In this document: positions 1-11,382 of the stretch, in pieces
Numbering within the stretch: the first letter of the stretch is position 1
Layout: each line of letters begins with the position of its first letter
Assembly: GCA_008711295.1 (NCBI GenBank)
Contig: VUYV01000227.1
Span: 754,667 to 818,666, forward strand
Length of the DNA: 64,000 nucleotides
Direction of reading: 5' to 3'
DNA from: Anarhynchus alexandrinus
Taxonomy: Eukaryota; Chordata; Aves; Charadriiformes; Charadriidae
Program-made: the position numbers and the translations under genes
The notes under the pieces: model-generated
Databases searched by the model: none
Told to the model about the DNA's origin: nothing
The model's input: the letters and a program-made list of their open reading frames with translations, nothing else

Positions 1-1316
1 TTAGCCGAGCTTATTATGTTCTAATAAAATTTAAAGAAGCATAGCTGAAGGGTAAGAAGTAGTAGCATCTGGTCTATTACCGGCTCTACATTGTGCTGTG
101 TCATTTAGACACTGCCAGTGTGTATGTTTTTGAACTGCCGAAATGAAGTCCTAGATTGATCCACTATTACTGCTTCAAAAACAGTCTGTGTATAAGCCTC
201 TGCTTTTAAATTCTGTGATAGAGCTTTTCTGGAGGGCTACAGTCTCAAAAGTAGCAGCCTAAATTACAGATCCAGCTCAAGAGAAGTGATGGAACTTGAT
301 CCTTATGGCAGCCTGCTCAGAAACCAGCTTCCACCACACATATCCTTTAACATAGCTGTGGCCCTCTTTTTGATGTCCAGGCTCATTAAAAGCAGATTTA
401 TTAATTTTTTGACTTTTTTTTTTTTTTGTATCTAACCTCTAACTGCTGCATGACTGATGTCCGTTTCATGGCCAGGAATCTCCACTGCTAAATGGAGATG
501 GAACAAACGTTAACTAGAGTTACTGATGCTACTTAAGTGGTACAGATTGCTCTGAAGGACAAAAAAAAATCAAGGCAAAGAAGAATCTAGGCTTTTACAC
601 ATAATTTGGGGGCATTATTGTTGCAAGGAAAAACAATTCTTGAACTCTTTGCAAACATATAAGTGATTTGCATGTTTTCACCCCTCCCTTTGCATCTACT
701 TGCAGGATGATAGAGTCAGGGAGTCTCGTCAATGGCAGATCTAAATCATGGTGGGCTTATTCTCATCTCTCTGGGCATCACTGGTGCTTGACAAGGTGCG
801 AGATCTGAGGACACATTGGCAGCGTGGAGCACGTTGAGCGCCTCAGACAGTGTTATGCAGACACCTCGAGGAACGTCTCCCCTGGGTTGTTTCACAGAAA
901 TGATGTTCTAATCTGAGAAGTTGTTCCACCAGATTTGATTTCCTTTAGGAATCGGGAAGAAACAGAATTTACTTGACTTCAGGCAACAGCGTAAAAATCT
1001 TCAAAGAGTTCTCACATCAGTAAGGCAGAAAGAAACAACAGTCCTAGTCCTATTTACTGAATATTGCTTGATTTAGGGAGCAAGATGACATGAGAAGGGG
1101 TCTAGTCACTCTTGGAAAGGTGTGTGCATAAGAATCAGTTTAATGATTTGCAAAGCATTAAAAAAAAATAATTTCTTTTTTTTTCTTTTATAATGTCAAT
1201 TATATTTAATCTGTGACACAGCCCTGTTAATGCAGCCCTTTTTCCTGAAATATGTTCTCTAGGGATTTCAGTACATAAGCATCCTCTATTACTATGTCAT
1301 TTGCATACAATAGCAT
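1..1316. other. Non-coding unique DNA, no gene seen
   Basis: No open frame of convincing length or composition and no recognisable repeat is present. The only local features are a T-run at 414-427 and short A/T-rich patches near 1160-1190. It is probably intergenic or intronic. Confidence 0.6.
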
Positions 1317-1592
1317 GGGAAGGGAAGGGAAGGGAAGGGAAGAGAAGGGAAGGGACGGGAAGGGAAGGGAAGGGAAGGGAAGGGAAGGGAAGGGAAGGGA
1401 AGGGAAGGGAAGGGAAGGGAAGGGAAGAGGAGGGNNNNNNNNNNNNNNNNNNNNNNNNNNNNNNNNNNNNNNNNNNNNNNNNNNNNNNNNNNNNNNNNNN
1501 NNNNNNNNNNNNNNNNNNNNNNNNNNGGAAGGGAAGGGAAGGGAAGGGAAGGGAAGGGAAGGGAAGGGAAGGGAAGGGAAGGGAAGGGAAGG
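1317..1592. repeat. (GGGAA)n pentanucleotide microsatellite, interrupted by an assembly gap
   Basis: Near-perfect GGGAA units run from 1317 to 1434 and again from 1527 to 1592, with a few variants (GAGAA, GACGG, GAGGA) in the left block. The two blocks flank a run of N, so the true array length is unknown. The plus strand is pure purine, with GGG runs every five bases. Such sequence can in principle form G-quadruplex or triplex DNA, which may explain why it was not assembled. Frames open on both strands here are low-complexity artefacts and not genes. Confidence 0.97.
1435..1526. other. Assembly gap (92 N)
   Basis: Ninety-two consecutive N lie inside the GGGAA array. The repeat continues on both sides, so the missing sequence is most likely more of the same repeat. 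Confidence 0.98.
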
Positions 1593-3123
1593 TGTGGACA
1601 AATGAACCGGTACAACAATCATCAATTTGCAACCAGGAATTGAGCAGGACACCTGTGAAGCAAAGCTGGGAATCCCATTAGCTTTGAGAATGGCTGCCCA
1701 TTACAGACTGCTCAGGGGGACATAACACACATACACAAATGTGGATTAGTAGGGAAGCTGCTTGTCAGTGCAGGTCAGGATAAAACTTGTTAAGCTCTCT
1801 TTGTAAGACGGTTTTGAGAGCCTGACCAAGCAGTGCATCCTAAGCCATCATTAATACAAATAAATAAGAGCCTAAAAGGAATGTGATCCATGTCATAATG
1901 CAGCTAACAGGTGACCAGAGACAAGAGAGTGTTCAAGCCAGAAAATAAATAAGAAGGTTATTGATGACTCCCTTCTCTCCAGAGAAATGATCTTCAACAC
2001 CTTTCAGTTTTCAGCACCTTGCTCACTTTTCCCGCAGAGATATGGGTCCCGTTATAGTAAAGTTAAGCCTAGTGCCAGTAGGCTTGCTTTCTAATTGCCT
2101 TTCACGGGGGCTTTAATAGGAGTGCAGAGATCCCAGCAGACCCCCAAGACCACAGGATGAAGAGCACTGAGGTAGTGCTGTCTGCCCACAGGTGACACTA
2201 AGAGACCAAGTATCGCATGTAAGAAATCCAAGAAAGATTACATCAGACTTACAGTTTCTTAATACCATTACACTGCTACTCAGTGCAATAAAGTAATTCC
2301 ACGACTATTGGGTCTTCAGTGAGAGTACCTGTCCCAAGGAGCTTTGGCTTCCCCTCACTCTTCCTCCTCCTGTGCTGATTTCTGCCCATGTCCACTACCC
2401 ACTTTCTGTGGTGCATCCTTTCTCAGCAGGCACAGCAGTTATCTGCATGAAACGACTAATTTTTTAATTTTTCATGTTTATATATTAATGCAGAAAAGTA
2501 TTATAGTTATCTTTTCTTTTTTTTTTTTTTAGTTTAGTGGAAAATTTGAATTTAGTTTCTATGTGGCTATGCAAAGTGACAAGTAATATATAGATGTAAT
2601 AAATTATTTTTTATTTCTCAAACAAATGTTTATGTAGAGTATTTAGAGATTACAGTGTACTTTATGAACAAGTTTACTGTTTACACTCATATTTTTAATC
2701 TATTCTAGGTATTTACACAATTTCTGTAATATCTCTGGGCCCCAAAACCCTTTGAAATACTTATCTTGGTAAGACTGGAGAAGGAAACAATAGTGCTATT
2801 ATACTTAGCTAACAAAGGAAGATGAAGAAGCCCCAGATTCTCTGACATAGATATCTACATCCCAGTTGCAATTCAGTGCATCTATACCTGAAAGGACCTA
2901 GAAGAGCAAGTGGAGGCTGACATTCTCAGGGTATCTGAACAGCAGACTGTGTCTTGGAGCTTGAAGGAATTTTCAGAAATTACTGTGTTGGTTTAAATTG
3001 GTGATGACCATCAATTTCAGAGAACAGAACTTCTTAAAAAATGTCCACCAAGGCTCTCTCTGTAGCTCTAATTTCATGACAACTTTAGAAAAATTGAGCC
3101 TCTTTTTGGCTTTTTTAGACTGT
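1593..3123. other. Non-coding unique DNA, no gene seen
   Basis: No gene or clear repeat is recognised. A T-run lies at about 2518-2531. The open frames here are short and have no recognisable motif. Confidence 0.55.
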
Positions 3124-3398
3124 TGAAGAACAAGAGGGAATGGCTTCCAGCTCCAACAGGGTAGATTTAGACTGAACATTAGGAAAGAATTTTTCACAGA
3201 AAGAGTGGTCGGGCATTGGAATAGGCTGCCCAGGGAGGTGGTTGAGTCACCATCCCTGGATGTGTTTAAGAGCTGTTTAGATGTGGTGTTGGGGGATATG
3301 GTGTAGGGGAGAACTGTGTAGAGTAGGGTAGATGGTTGGACTCAATGATCCCAAGGGTCTCTTCCAACCTAGACAATTCTATGATTCTATGATTCTAA
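3124..3398 (+). mobile_element. CR1 LINE, 5'-truncated 3' end
   Basis: This is a 3' fragment of a chicken-repeat-1 type non-LTR retrotransposon. It holds the last part of ORF2, with the nucleotide signature of the family's [20 protein letters not shown] stretch near 3160-3210 and of [18 protein letters not shown] just after. A short 3' UTR follows, then a gatcccaagggtctcttcc block and a tail of ATTCTATG units ending at about 3396. CR1 copies are typically truncated at the 5' end because reverse transcription stops early, which fits this length. The left edge is approximate. Confidence 0.93.
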
Positions 3399-5017
3399 AT
3401 CTTAGGTCAAACACTTAACTGGTTTTCTGCTTTCTAGACTGCTGGGCTGTTCCTCCTGGTACAAAATTCACTATTGTTTTAATGCGCTTATTTTTCTTTG
3501 AGTGAATTTTAACCAGTCTCAGAACTTCAGAGATTCAAAGAACATCATTTTTCCCTGAATGCTAATTAGCTTGATAACTTTGTTTATTTAAAGCTTATTA
3601 AGGAACCTGGTAAATTAATACGTAGCATCATAATATATCTTTCAGGTTTCCTGCAGCTGATTACTTGGAAGGTTGTTTAACAGAGCAGCCGTGGCTGACA
3701 GAATGATAGTCTTGTGGGATTTGCAAATTACTGAAGGAGCAGGTTTTTTTGCACAAGTTGTATCTGTGGCTCACTGAATTGTGTTAGAAGTAAGGTGTTA
3801 ATTGTGCCAATAAACATAACCATGGTGCCTTTCACAGGCCCCCCGATAGTCACTTTTGCCTCAGCTGGGGTTCTTAAAATGTTCTTAGACTGTATTTTTC
3901 CACAGTCGACTTGTACCACACAGCTAGTATTTCTCCCTGAGTCACGCACCAAGAAAATTGGAACTGCGGGTGAAACATCCACAAGGTCTGCTCTGCACCA
4001 GGCACATAAGCCGTTTCAAAAGAAAACCGACAAATTATTCCTGCAGATGACCAATCAGTAGTAAAATCACATTTTCATCGGTAATAACACGACATTTTTG
4101 CATTCATGCACAACCCACCTTCATTGCAAACTCATTTGGCTCTGCTATTCCTCATTAAAATATTTTTGAAATTGTAAAACTGGATTCAAATTTGCACAGC
4201 CTTAGATTTATGATTGGGGGGAAAAGGCAAAGGGATACAGGCAATTCTCCATATATCTAAGGTTTTATGAGGAGTTCCTCCTGAACTCTGAAATATTCTG
4301 TGTTTTGCATTATACTCTTTAGCACTCCATTACAGTTGCAACCACTTCCAAGATGTCCCATAATTAGTTATATTGAATCAAGGATATATTTCAGAAGAGC
4401 TTAACTTTATAGCTTAGATTTTAGGGATACCACTCTAATAAGTGGGATCTGAATTGAAATACTGTTGGTTGTTGTAGAGAACGCTCTAAATACTTAAAAA
4501 GGTCATTTTTTAGTTTCTTATTACAGAATAATTAACACAAAATTGAAATAGATTCTATGCTGTACCCCTCATCATTTTATAGCTGGTTAGATGACACTGA
4601 CTTAAAATACCTACATAGCAACAAAGTTTATAAACCATTATACAGAAAAAATATAATCATGACTAATGGAGTGCTGAAAAAGAGTTAAATTCTTCTCAGT
4701 CACCAGCATAATGCAGAGATTAATAAACCAGATGAATCAGATATCAGATGAAGCAGTCACTACAATTCTTTCTATTACCTAGAAATTCAGTAGTTCTTTC
4801 TTCTTTTTTTTTCTTTTTTTCCCCCTGCTTTAAAAAAGTGTATTGATACTTAGCACAACTTGGTAAACATCACTCACGAGGGCTTTTAAATATTTTTTTT
4901 CTAATTGACGTTTCAACAACCAGAGTAAAGAAGGCAGTGTGGCCCTCCTGGAACCCAGAATATTTGCCCATGTCTGAACTTGAGCCAAAGTAAGACGGTT
5001 AAGCAAAGTCCTGGCTG
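3399..5017. other. Non-coding DNA with one exon-like segment
   Basis: No gene is recognised. Both strands are open across roughly 3728-4061 and splice-like dinucleotides flank part of it (see findings). I could not match either translation to a family, so no CDS is called. The remainder is AT-rich unique sequence. Confidence 0.5.
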
Positions 5018-5094
5018 TCATGGTCTAGTGCTGGCCATGGTCCTCTCTGAGCTTGGAGATGGCTCCTACAGGTCCCTTCCAAATGTCCAACTGT
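5018..5094 (+). mobile_element. Possible very old CR1 3' tail
   Basis: The sequence reads tggtctagtgctgg, then a ggctcctacaggtcccttcc block and ends in ctgtgg. This has the order and spacing of a decayed CR1 3' UTR with its terminal AGGTCCCTTCCAAC-type block. No ATTCTATG tail survives. The match is short and could be coincidence. Confidence 0.33.
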
Positions 5095-5546
5095 GGCAAT
5101 GACCCACATTTAAAATCTTGGGGTTTATGCAACTGTTTTTGCATTGATTTATCCTTTTTATTTATTTTATAATGCCCCTTCAGTGTCTTTGTTGATATTA
5201 CCCATCAGTTATCACCTACCAGAAAACCCTGTGTCAGTCCTCCAAGGGTGCAAACCCAACAGCTTTTCTGCATGGCTTCTCCCATGTCTGAACAAAAAGC
5301 AATTAATCTGTTAAAAAAAACAGTTAACTGAAAAGCAGGTTGGCTATTTTGAGTTTAGTTTTTTTTTTTTTTTCTAATGCTACACAAGTCAGGGTAGGAG
5401 TCGTTCTTTCTGGATTACAGTCCAATCAGGACTTGTTTCAATTGCTCCCATGTGGAACAGTAATCCATAAACAAAGAAAAAGAGGAGTTGAGCCTGCCTT
5501 TCAAGGACGTCCCCCACTACTTTGAAAATCAAGGTAAAAAAAAATA
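5095..5546. other. Non-coding unique DNA
   Basis: Nothing is recognised apart from T-rich and A-rich runs near 5362-5374 and 5535-5548. Confidence 0.5.
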
Positions 5547-5786
5547 AAATCTGTTTTTCTTTTCATCAGTAGGAAAGCTTGCAACACACATAAGCAATGC
5601 ACAACTTGGAGAAAGTCTGTTCAAATGGCATTATGAATACTACACTGAACCAAAGAGAGAACTGCTGTTTTTTCTCCCCCCTCCCCCTTTCCCCATAAGG
5701 AAGGCTCGAATATATGGTATAATGAAGAACTTAGAAAAAGTCTGTTCAAATGGTATTCTGAATACTGCGCTAATAGAGAAACTACT
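5547..5786. repeat. Diverged two-copy tandem duplication, unit about 115-125 bp
   Basis: Unit 1 spans about 5547-5660 and unit 2 about 5661-5786. Both contain, in order, a CTG plus pyrimidine-rich stretch, AGGAA(A/G)GCT, an AATG step, and an identical 17-base block (5612-5628 and 5737-5753). They then share a tgaatactrc stretch and AGAGAA. Unit 2 has an expanded C/T tract near 5668-5695 and a small deletion near its end. No third copy is seen. The divergence suggests an old local duplication. Confidence 0.8.
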
Positions 5787-7483
5787 TTCCATGCCTACAC
5801 GGAAATAAACCAGCTGCCTTCATTAGAAACGGATGGAGCTTATTGTTATTCTATCTTGATTCAGAAAATCCTGACATTTCCCTTATGGTAGAATTTCAAA
5901 TATATATACTGGGGGGAAAAAAAAAAAGGAAAAAGAAAAAGAAGACAAAAACTTTTTATTTTTTTTTTTAAAATCTTACATAAAGAAATTCCATTGCTTT
6001 TCTTCCAAAACCTGTTCCTCACAGACAGTTATAAAACTGACTATTCAGTGCAGCCCTGGACACCTGATGATATTTAATATAACGGAAAACATTTGTGTTC
6101 TGCTCAAAAAGAGAAGCCATCTCCATGTGGGCTTGAAGACAAATACCAATCAACATGACAGGCAGAAACAAACACATGCTATGCTGTATGCTAATGTGTC
6201 CTAATTCCCTCTTCATCTAAAGCGATGGATATTCAAAAAATCACAGAAATCTATACTGTTTTTAAATTACGAACATAGGTCTTAGGTTATTCCAGAGGCG
6301 TGCACTGCAGCAACTTGTGCTTTCAGTAAATGGACAGAAAATTAAATGATGAATTTTAAGTTGCTCGGATTACATGCAGTCTGTTCCATTCTGTATATAT
6401 AATGCTGTAAGTTTACTGAATGCAATAAGCAGTGTATACTGCTCAGTAGTTCCTATTTTTCCCTTCAACTGAGTTTCTGTAATCTTAGCAATTTCTGTGT
6501 ATTCACATCCTAACACCCTCTCCAGGTATCAGCTTACAAAATTAGCTCAAAAAAAATAAAATAAACCCATCTATAAACCATACAAACCCTGGAAAATCTC
6601 ACAGAGGCTGAGAAACCAGATATTATGAGACATTTAGGTACAGAATAATAGAGACTAACTCTGCAATTCTGCTCCTAATGAACACTATGGGCGTTCCGTC
6701 AATGACTTCTGTAAGAATAGGACTTTGCATAAGAAAGACACCATTGTATGGTCACCCACCATAATCTGCATAAACACGCCACAGAAATCAATCTAGTAAT
6801 ATCTTCATTGAGTCACTTCTCATTATACTGCAACATAACCTTAAAATCCAATTTTGGCATAACATTGTTAAAATTAGAAATTCAATTCCATGTTAAATAT
6901 ATTTTATTGGTTTCTACTTTGAATTTGTGTACTTTCAACTTCCAGGCACTTGATCCACCTGTAATATTCTTCTGCCGTGAGAAACCTTCCACGGCCTTAC
7001 ACCACAATTACTGTATTTTAGTATTCTCTATAATGTATTTGCTAAAGGGAGACAGCTTGGTGTAAATCAGCTTCTTCTCTACTTTAAGGTTGATTCTTAA
7101 TGGCATTATATCTCCCTTTCAACAGCTGGGCAACACAAAGGGATTTTAAGGATAATGATTGTCCTTATGGTCTCCCCACCCAAAGAATATGTTTATTATC
7201 TAGGTATGCTTAGAGAAAATTAACAAGAAATACTGGTTTTCCATGTTAATTGAACTCTTAGTGGATTTTGGTAGGTAAGCTTGTTCTTCCTTCTCTCATA
7301 TGCCAGAGAGACGTTCCCAAGCCAAGGAGATCCAGAAAAAATCACTACGTGTAGTCATAGGTCTTGGTATAAGCCATTCTGCGAAACAGCTCGCCTAATG
7401 TGAGATATGTGCAGTGGATACAGCTGCACCTCAGCCAGTAACCCCAGCCTGCCTTCCCCATCAGTGAGAAAACCAGACCCTGC
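5787..7483. other. Non-coding AT-rich unique DNA
   Basis: No gene is recognised. A-rich and T-rich simple sequence lies at about 5911-5972. The frame at 6748-7065 is AT-driven and shows no domain or motif. Confidence 0.5.
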
Positions 7484-7600
7484 TAAAGTGCAATTCATCT
7501 CTCCTAAAACAGACAGCTGAACTCAGATGAATTGCGCCCTAAAAGCACCTCCATCGACTATAAATGGAAGTCAGGGCAATAATCTCAGATGGAGACATCT
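7484..7600. repeat. Old palindromic repeat with hairpin arms
   Basis: A perfect 11-bp inverted repeat is visible: GCAATTCATCT at 7490-7500 and its complement at 7525-7535, with a 24-base loop. Immediately downstream, ctccatcgactataaatgga at about 7549-7568 has the look of the CTCCATTGACTTNAATGGAG core common in dispersed palindromic elements of birds and reptiles. It is probably a decayed non-autonomous DNA element (MITE-like), but no target-site duplication can be shown. Confidence 0.45.
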
Positions 7601-8619
7601 ATAGTGGGGTTGCATACAGTTATGTCAAATTAATTCCACCCTCACTGTACTGCCTTTGAAGAGAAAGATCGGTTTAGAAAAAAAAATACCAAAATCCTCA
7701 ACGCATTTCTTGTGTGGAGAACGAGGATGTTTAATCAAGAGTCCCAGCTACTTGAGAAAAGAAATGAAACTCCCGGTTTCTCAACAGCTCTTGTTGAAGG
7801 GAATAGGGCAACTCAGGGTTTGGACAGGGAATTCGTGATGACATAAATGGTCAAGACGTTAACATCACGAGATGTTCTAAAAATATTTTTTTTCTAGGTG
7901 AATTGTATAAAATGATAAGAATTATTAAAAATGTCATCAACTCACTAATAAGGTTTTTTTTTCCTTTATTTGGGATTCCTTTAGCATTAGCAATAATTAG
8001 ATTCAGGTAATGGGGTATGAATATGGATGAAATACCTAGGTATTTAGGATTCTGAAAGTAATTTGCTTTAATCACTGTTTTCTTGCAGAAAATCTGTTTT
8101 CATAGGTACAAACAATTTCCTAGATACAAACACTTCATATAAAAATCTTATAGAATTTAGAGTTTTGGGGTTTTGTTTGTTTGGTTGGTTGGTTTTTAGT
8201 TCTTTCAATATTTCATTTTCATTTTAGGAGTAAATCTTCAGAGTTAATTTCTGCAACTAGGTTTTGAGGTATTTTTTTCCAAAACAAAAGAATGAAAAAA
8301 CAAAATAAAATACTTTTCTCACCGGATCAGTAGAATACCTGGATTAGGTATATTTAGAGTAAGATTTATTTTTAAACAATAAAATTTTCATATAATTAAC
8401 ACATTATCTTTGATGTCAAGTAAAAAAGGAGTAAAATATAATTTGGAATGGAACAGACCTTCTACTTACAGTTCTTTCCTTATAAAAGGGAAAGATGTAA
8501 ATCCAACCCAGAAAAAAATACTATAGTGCTGTGAACCTATACAAAGTACTTGAATGATAGATACAGAACTGAACTAATAAGTAAATTATAAGAAAACCCC
8601 ACAACTCCAAACAAGTAAC
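7601..8619. other. Non-coding AT-rich DNA
   Basis: No gene is seen. T/G simple sequence (tttgtttgtttggttggttgg) lies near 8175-8195. The ancient LINE that follows may extend leftward into the last 80 bases, but the match is too weak to include. Confidence 0.45.
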
Positions 8620-9829
8620 TAATTGGCATGTGCTATAGAAAATGGATATTGTCATCACACTTAGATGTTTTTGATGAGTTTGATTGATAGAGAAATATTG
8701 TCAATGTAATATATTGGACTTCTACAAGACATTCGACCTGGTATCATGAGAGATCCCGTTTCATAAATTCAAATGACAAAGACTCTGAAAACAATAAAAA
8801 ACCCATGACCTATAATATGCACATTATATTAAAATCTGCTTAAAATACAAGTCTGAAAACATCATTACTGATATGGAATTGTATCTGAGTACTTGTGTTT
8901 CCCCTGGGTTCATCAGAGAACTTTCTTGCTCTATGTTATTTGGAATTTTTAAGAATGACTGGGAAAATTATAATATCACTGAGAAAAACCTGTTGGTGAC
9001 ATGAGAGGAGGGAGAGTGGTTAATAAGAAATGATATAGAGAGTTTGGTTTCAGTGAAACAGTATCTATTTCAATATGGCCAAGGGCCATGTACATAGGAA
9101 CAGAGAACATAAGGTACAGTAATGGTATGGGTTTGCTAACCTGGGAAATAGTGACTCTAAAAAGTACTTAGGGACATGATGGATAATCAACTAATAATGA
9201 GATCCCAGGTGACACTGCAGTCAAAAGGAATAATGGATATGGAATAGTGAGTAGGAGTTGTGAGATTATAATACATCTGCCTTTGACAATGACGAAACCA
9301 TTCCTGGAATAATTTGTCCATTTCTGGTATCAGTGTGTTAAGAGAGATGTTAAAAATCTGGAACGGATTGAGAGGGGAAGAGGGGGAATGACTAAAACCT
9401 GGGCAGCAATGTGCTGTCCTGGGGGACGGGAGGTACTCCATCTTTTCAAGGAGAAAATTACAGGGTGACTTGATGGTGTCTCTAAGTATCCATGTGGACC
9501 ACAGGAATCCAATAGAAGTTCTTTCAATCTAGAATACTGAGGTGGAATAAGACCAATATTGGAAAGCCAACATGACTTAAATTCAGTAGAAAAAAGGGAA
9601 AAATTAATGAAGAGGATTAATCAGTGGAATCACTTTCTAACTTTTGAGGTGAATTTTTCATTGTTAGAAACTATAGACCCAGGACTGGATGTTTGTCTCA
9701 TGAGACACCACACGCTTTACTTCAACTCTGGCTATTGCACTTTAGGCAGGCATTAGTGCATGCCACTCCTATGGTTTGGACTGGTCATAAAATCAAAGTG
9801 CTCCCTGAAGTCCACCAAAATCTATGCAT
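8620..9829 (+). mobile_element. Ancient L3/CR1-type LINE, reverse-transcriptase half plus 3' end, heavily decayed
   Basis: The order of fragments follows an L3-like CR1 element. At 8714-8744 a stretch decodes as a degenerate D-F-x-K-x-F-D-L-V, the RT motif usually written SKAFDLVPH. At about 8897-8985 it resembles the GVPQGS to NIFINDLEENI region, and at 9010-9040 the GGVVNN region. At 9150-9240 the gtgactct..acttagggacatgatggataatcaact stretch matches the SDSEKDLGVMVDNQLN region. Near 9460-9535 is ggtgacttgatggt..cttcaatctag-like sequence. At 9765-9829 a ggactggtcataa..gtgctccctgaag block and aaatctatg close the 3' end. The family assignment is from memory of the consensus. No frame survives intact, so the element is dead. 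Left and right edges are approximate. Confidence 0.72.
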
Positions 9830-11219
9830 AGCGTTTATTGATACAGAGAAAATTAGCTGGCACTTCCAGATTTAATTTGGAAGATTGCCTCCCTTTGCGA
9901 ACAAAAAAATCCTTTGAACTTTTATTAAAGACTCCAGTTTACAGCTTATATGTGCTTAGCTTAAGATACCATTATTACCTGGAGGTCGAGATGTCTCAGC
10001 TGCAGGCAGTAGATCCTGGGCATGGCTTTGTCTTACAGATGCTGCACATGTGGAAGCACGTGTCAACATGAGACCATGGTAGATCCTCACATGCTCTCCA
10101 CTTGGAGGGTGCAAAATTTGAGCAGCTCTGGTCCTGTTGCCCTTTTCTCACACTGGGAGGAAGCTCTGCCTAAGCCTAGAACTTTTTAAACAGAATATTG
10201 ATGTGGAAACTGCTACGTGGTATAGACAACGGGCAGGTTTTGGCACAGACCTCAACAGCCTAGGAAGACACCGAGGCCGGTGACTTTGCTCAGAAAATTG
10301 TCACCTGGATCCCCGTACTCTACAGAGACACAGAGTAACAGCACTTTTAACTAGGACAGACTTGAACATCTGCTCTTGCCAATTGGGATGCAGAATCTGG
10401 CCCCTTTGTAGGAGTCCACAGTCCACAATAAAGAAAATGATAGCAAATGTAGCTTTGAAGGAGAATACTGCTACCCTAAGCCACGGCCATTTAGAAAGAC
10501 CAGTCTGATTTCATGAGATATTATTCTACTTGCTCACCACACCAGTGGTTTGTTTCCAGTGCCTTTCCCCAGGAGGCTGAGCCTGAATTGTATTCCAGGG
10601 GCAATTCAGAAACTAGAAGGCAAGCTGAGTTTTATTTTTGAAAATTAACATTTAACTTTAATTGTTCTTTCCTACACTACTTTGGAAATTATTCCTCTGT
10701 GCAAACTGAATGAGAATGAAAAAGGTTATGTTCAATTGACGAGTTTAAAAAACCCTGAACTTTAGCTCTAGTTTACCACCTTGCCTTCATCTTAAAAATA
10801 GCAATAAAAACAAAACAAACCTTGTCTGCATGCCTGCTTTACATTAGAACCTTACAAGGAAAGTTATAATGTTGTCTGTTGCTCTGCTGAAAAGAAAAAT
10901 AACCAATTTACTCTTGTGTGGTTCAGGGGAAAATAGCCTTGAGAAAATGTTATTGATGTAGTGTATTTATGTAGGGTTGCAAGACAAATTATGCCATCAG
11001 CAAATAAGGTCAGAGTAGCAGAGTGAATTACTGGCAAAAATAGGTTGCTTGCAAAGGACAAAGGTTGTTTTAACTGCATATAAACCTTGAAGCCAGATGA
11101 GAAGAAATAATAACAAACTCAGTGTGGGATGTAGTGTTTTAAAGCTCCCCAAAACTCAAAAGATTGTTTGTGGATGACTTTTACCTTTTTAGGAAGGATG
11201 AAGAGGGCTGCATGGCAGA
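9830..11219. other. Non-coding unique DNA
   Basis: No gene is seen. A short cagaatctggcccc string at about 10391-10404 resembles the terminal arm of the palindromic amniote repeats noted elsewhere, but it is a single arm and too short to call. Confidence 0.5.
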
Positions 11220-11243
11220 ATCTGTGATTCTGTGATGCTGTGA
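11220..11243 (+). mobile_element. Possible CR1 tail scrap
   Basis: The string aatctgtgattctgtgatgctgtg has the 8-bp periodicity of a CR1 3' tail variant (ATTCTGTG). No CR1 body can be seen upstream, so this may be an isolated remnant or chance. Confidence 0.28.
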
Positions 11244-11382
11244 ATATTTGCCTGTGATTATCGGGAGCCAGTTTAAGGGCCTCCTGTGACGTACGATGTA
11301 GCTGCTTCAGTCAGCAGACTTTGGACACTGCCTTCAGAGAGCAAAATGTTTCACTTGGGGATCTGCTCCTAATGCTTTCCCA

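Noticed and set aside
1227..1681. Several overlapping frames of Phe-Pro-Ser-Leu-Pro or Gly-Lys-Gly-Arg-Glu repeats
   Set aside because: They are translations of the GGGAA array and include the N gap. Low complexity in every frame shows they are not proteins.
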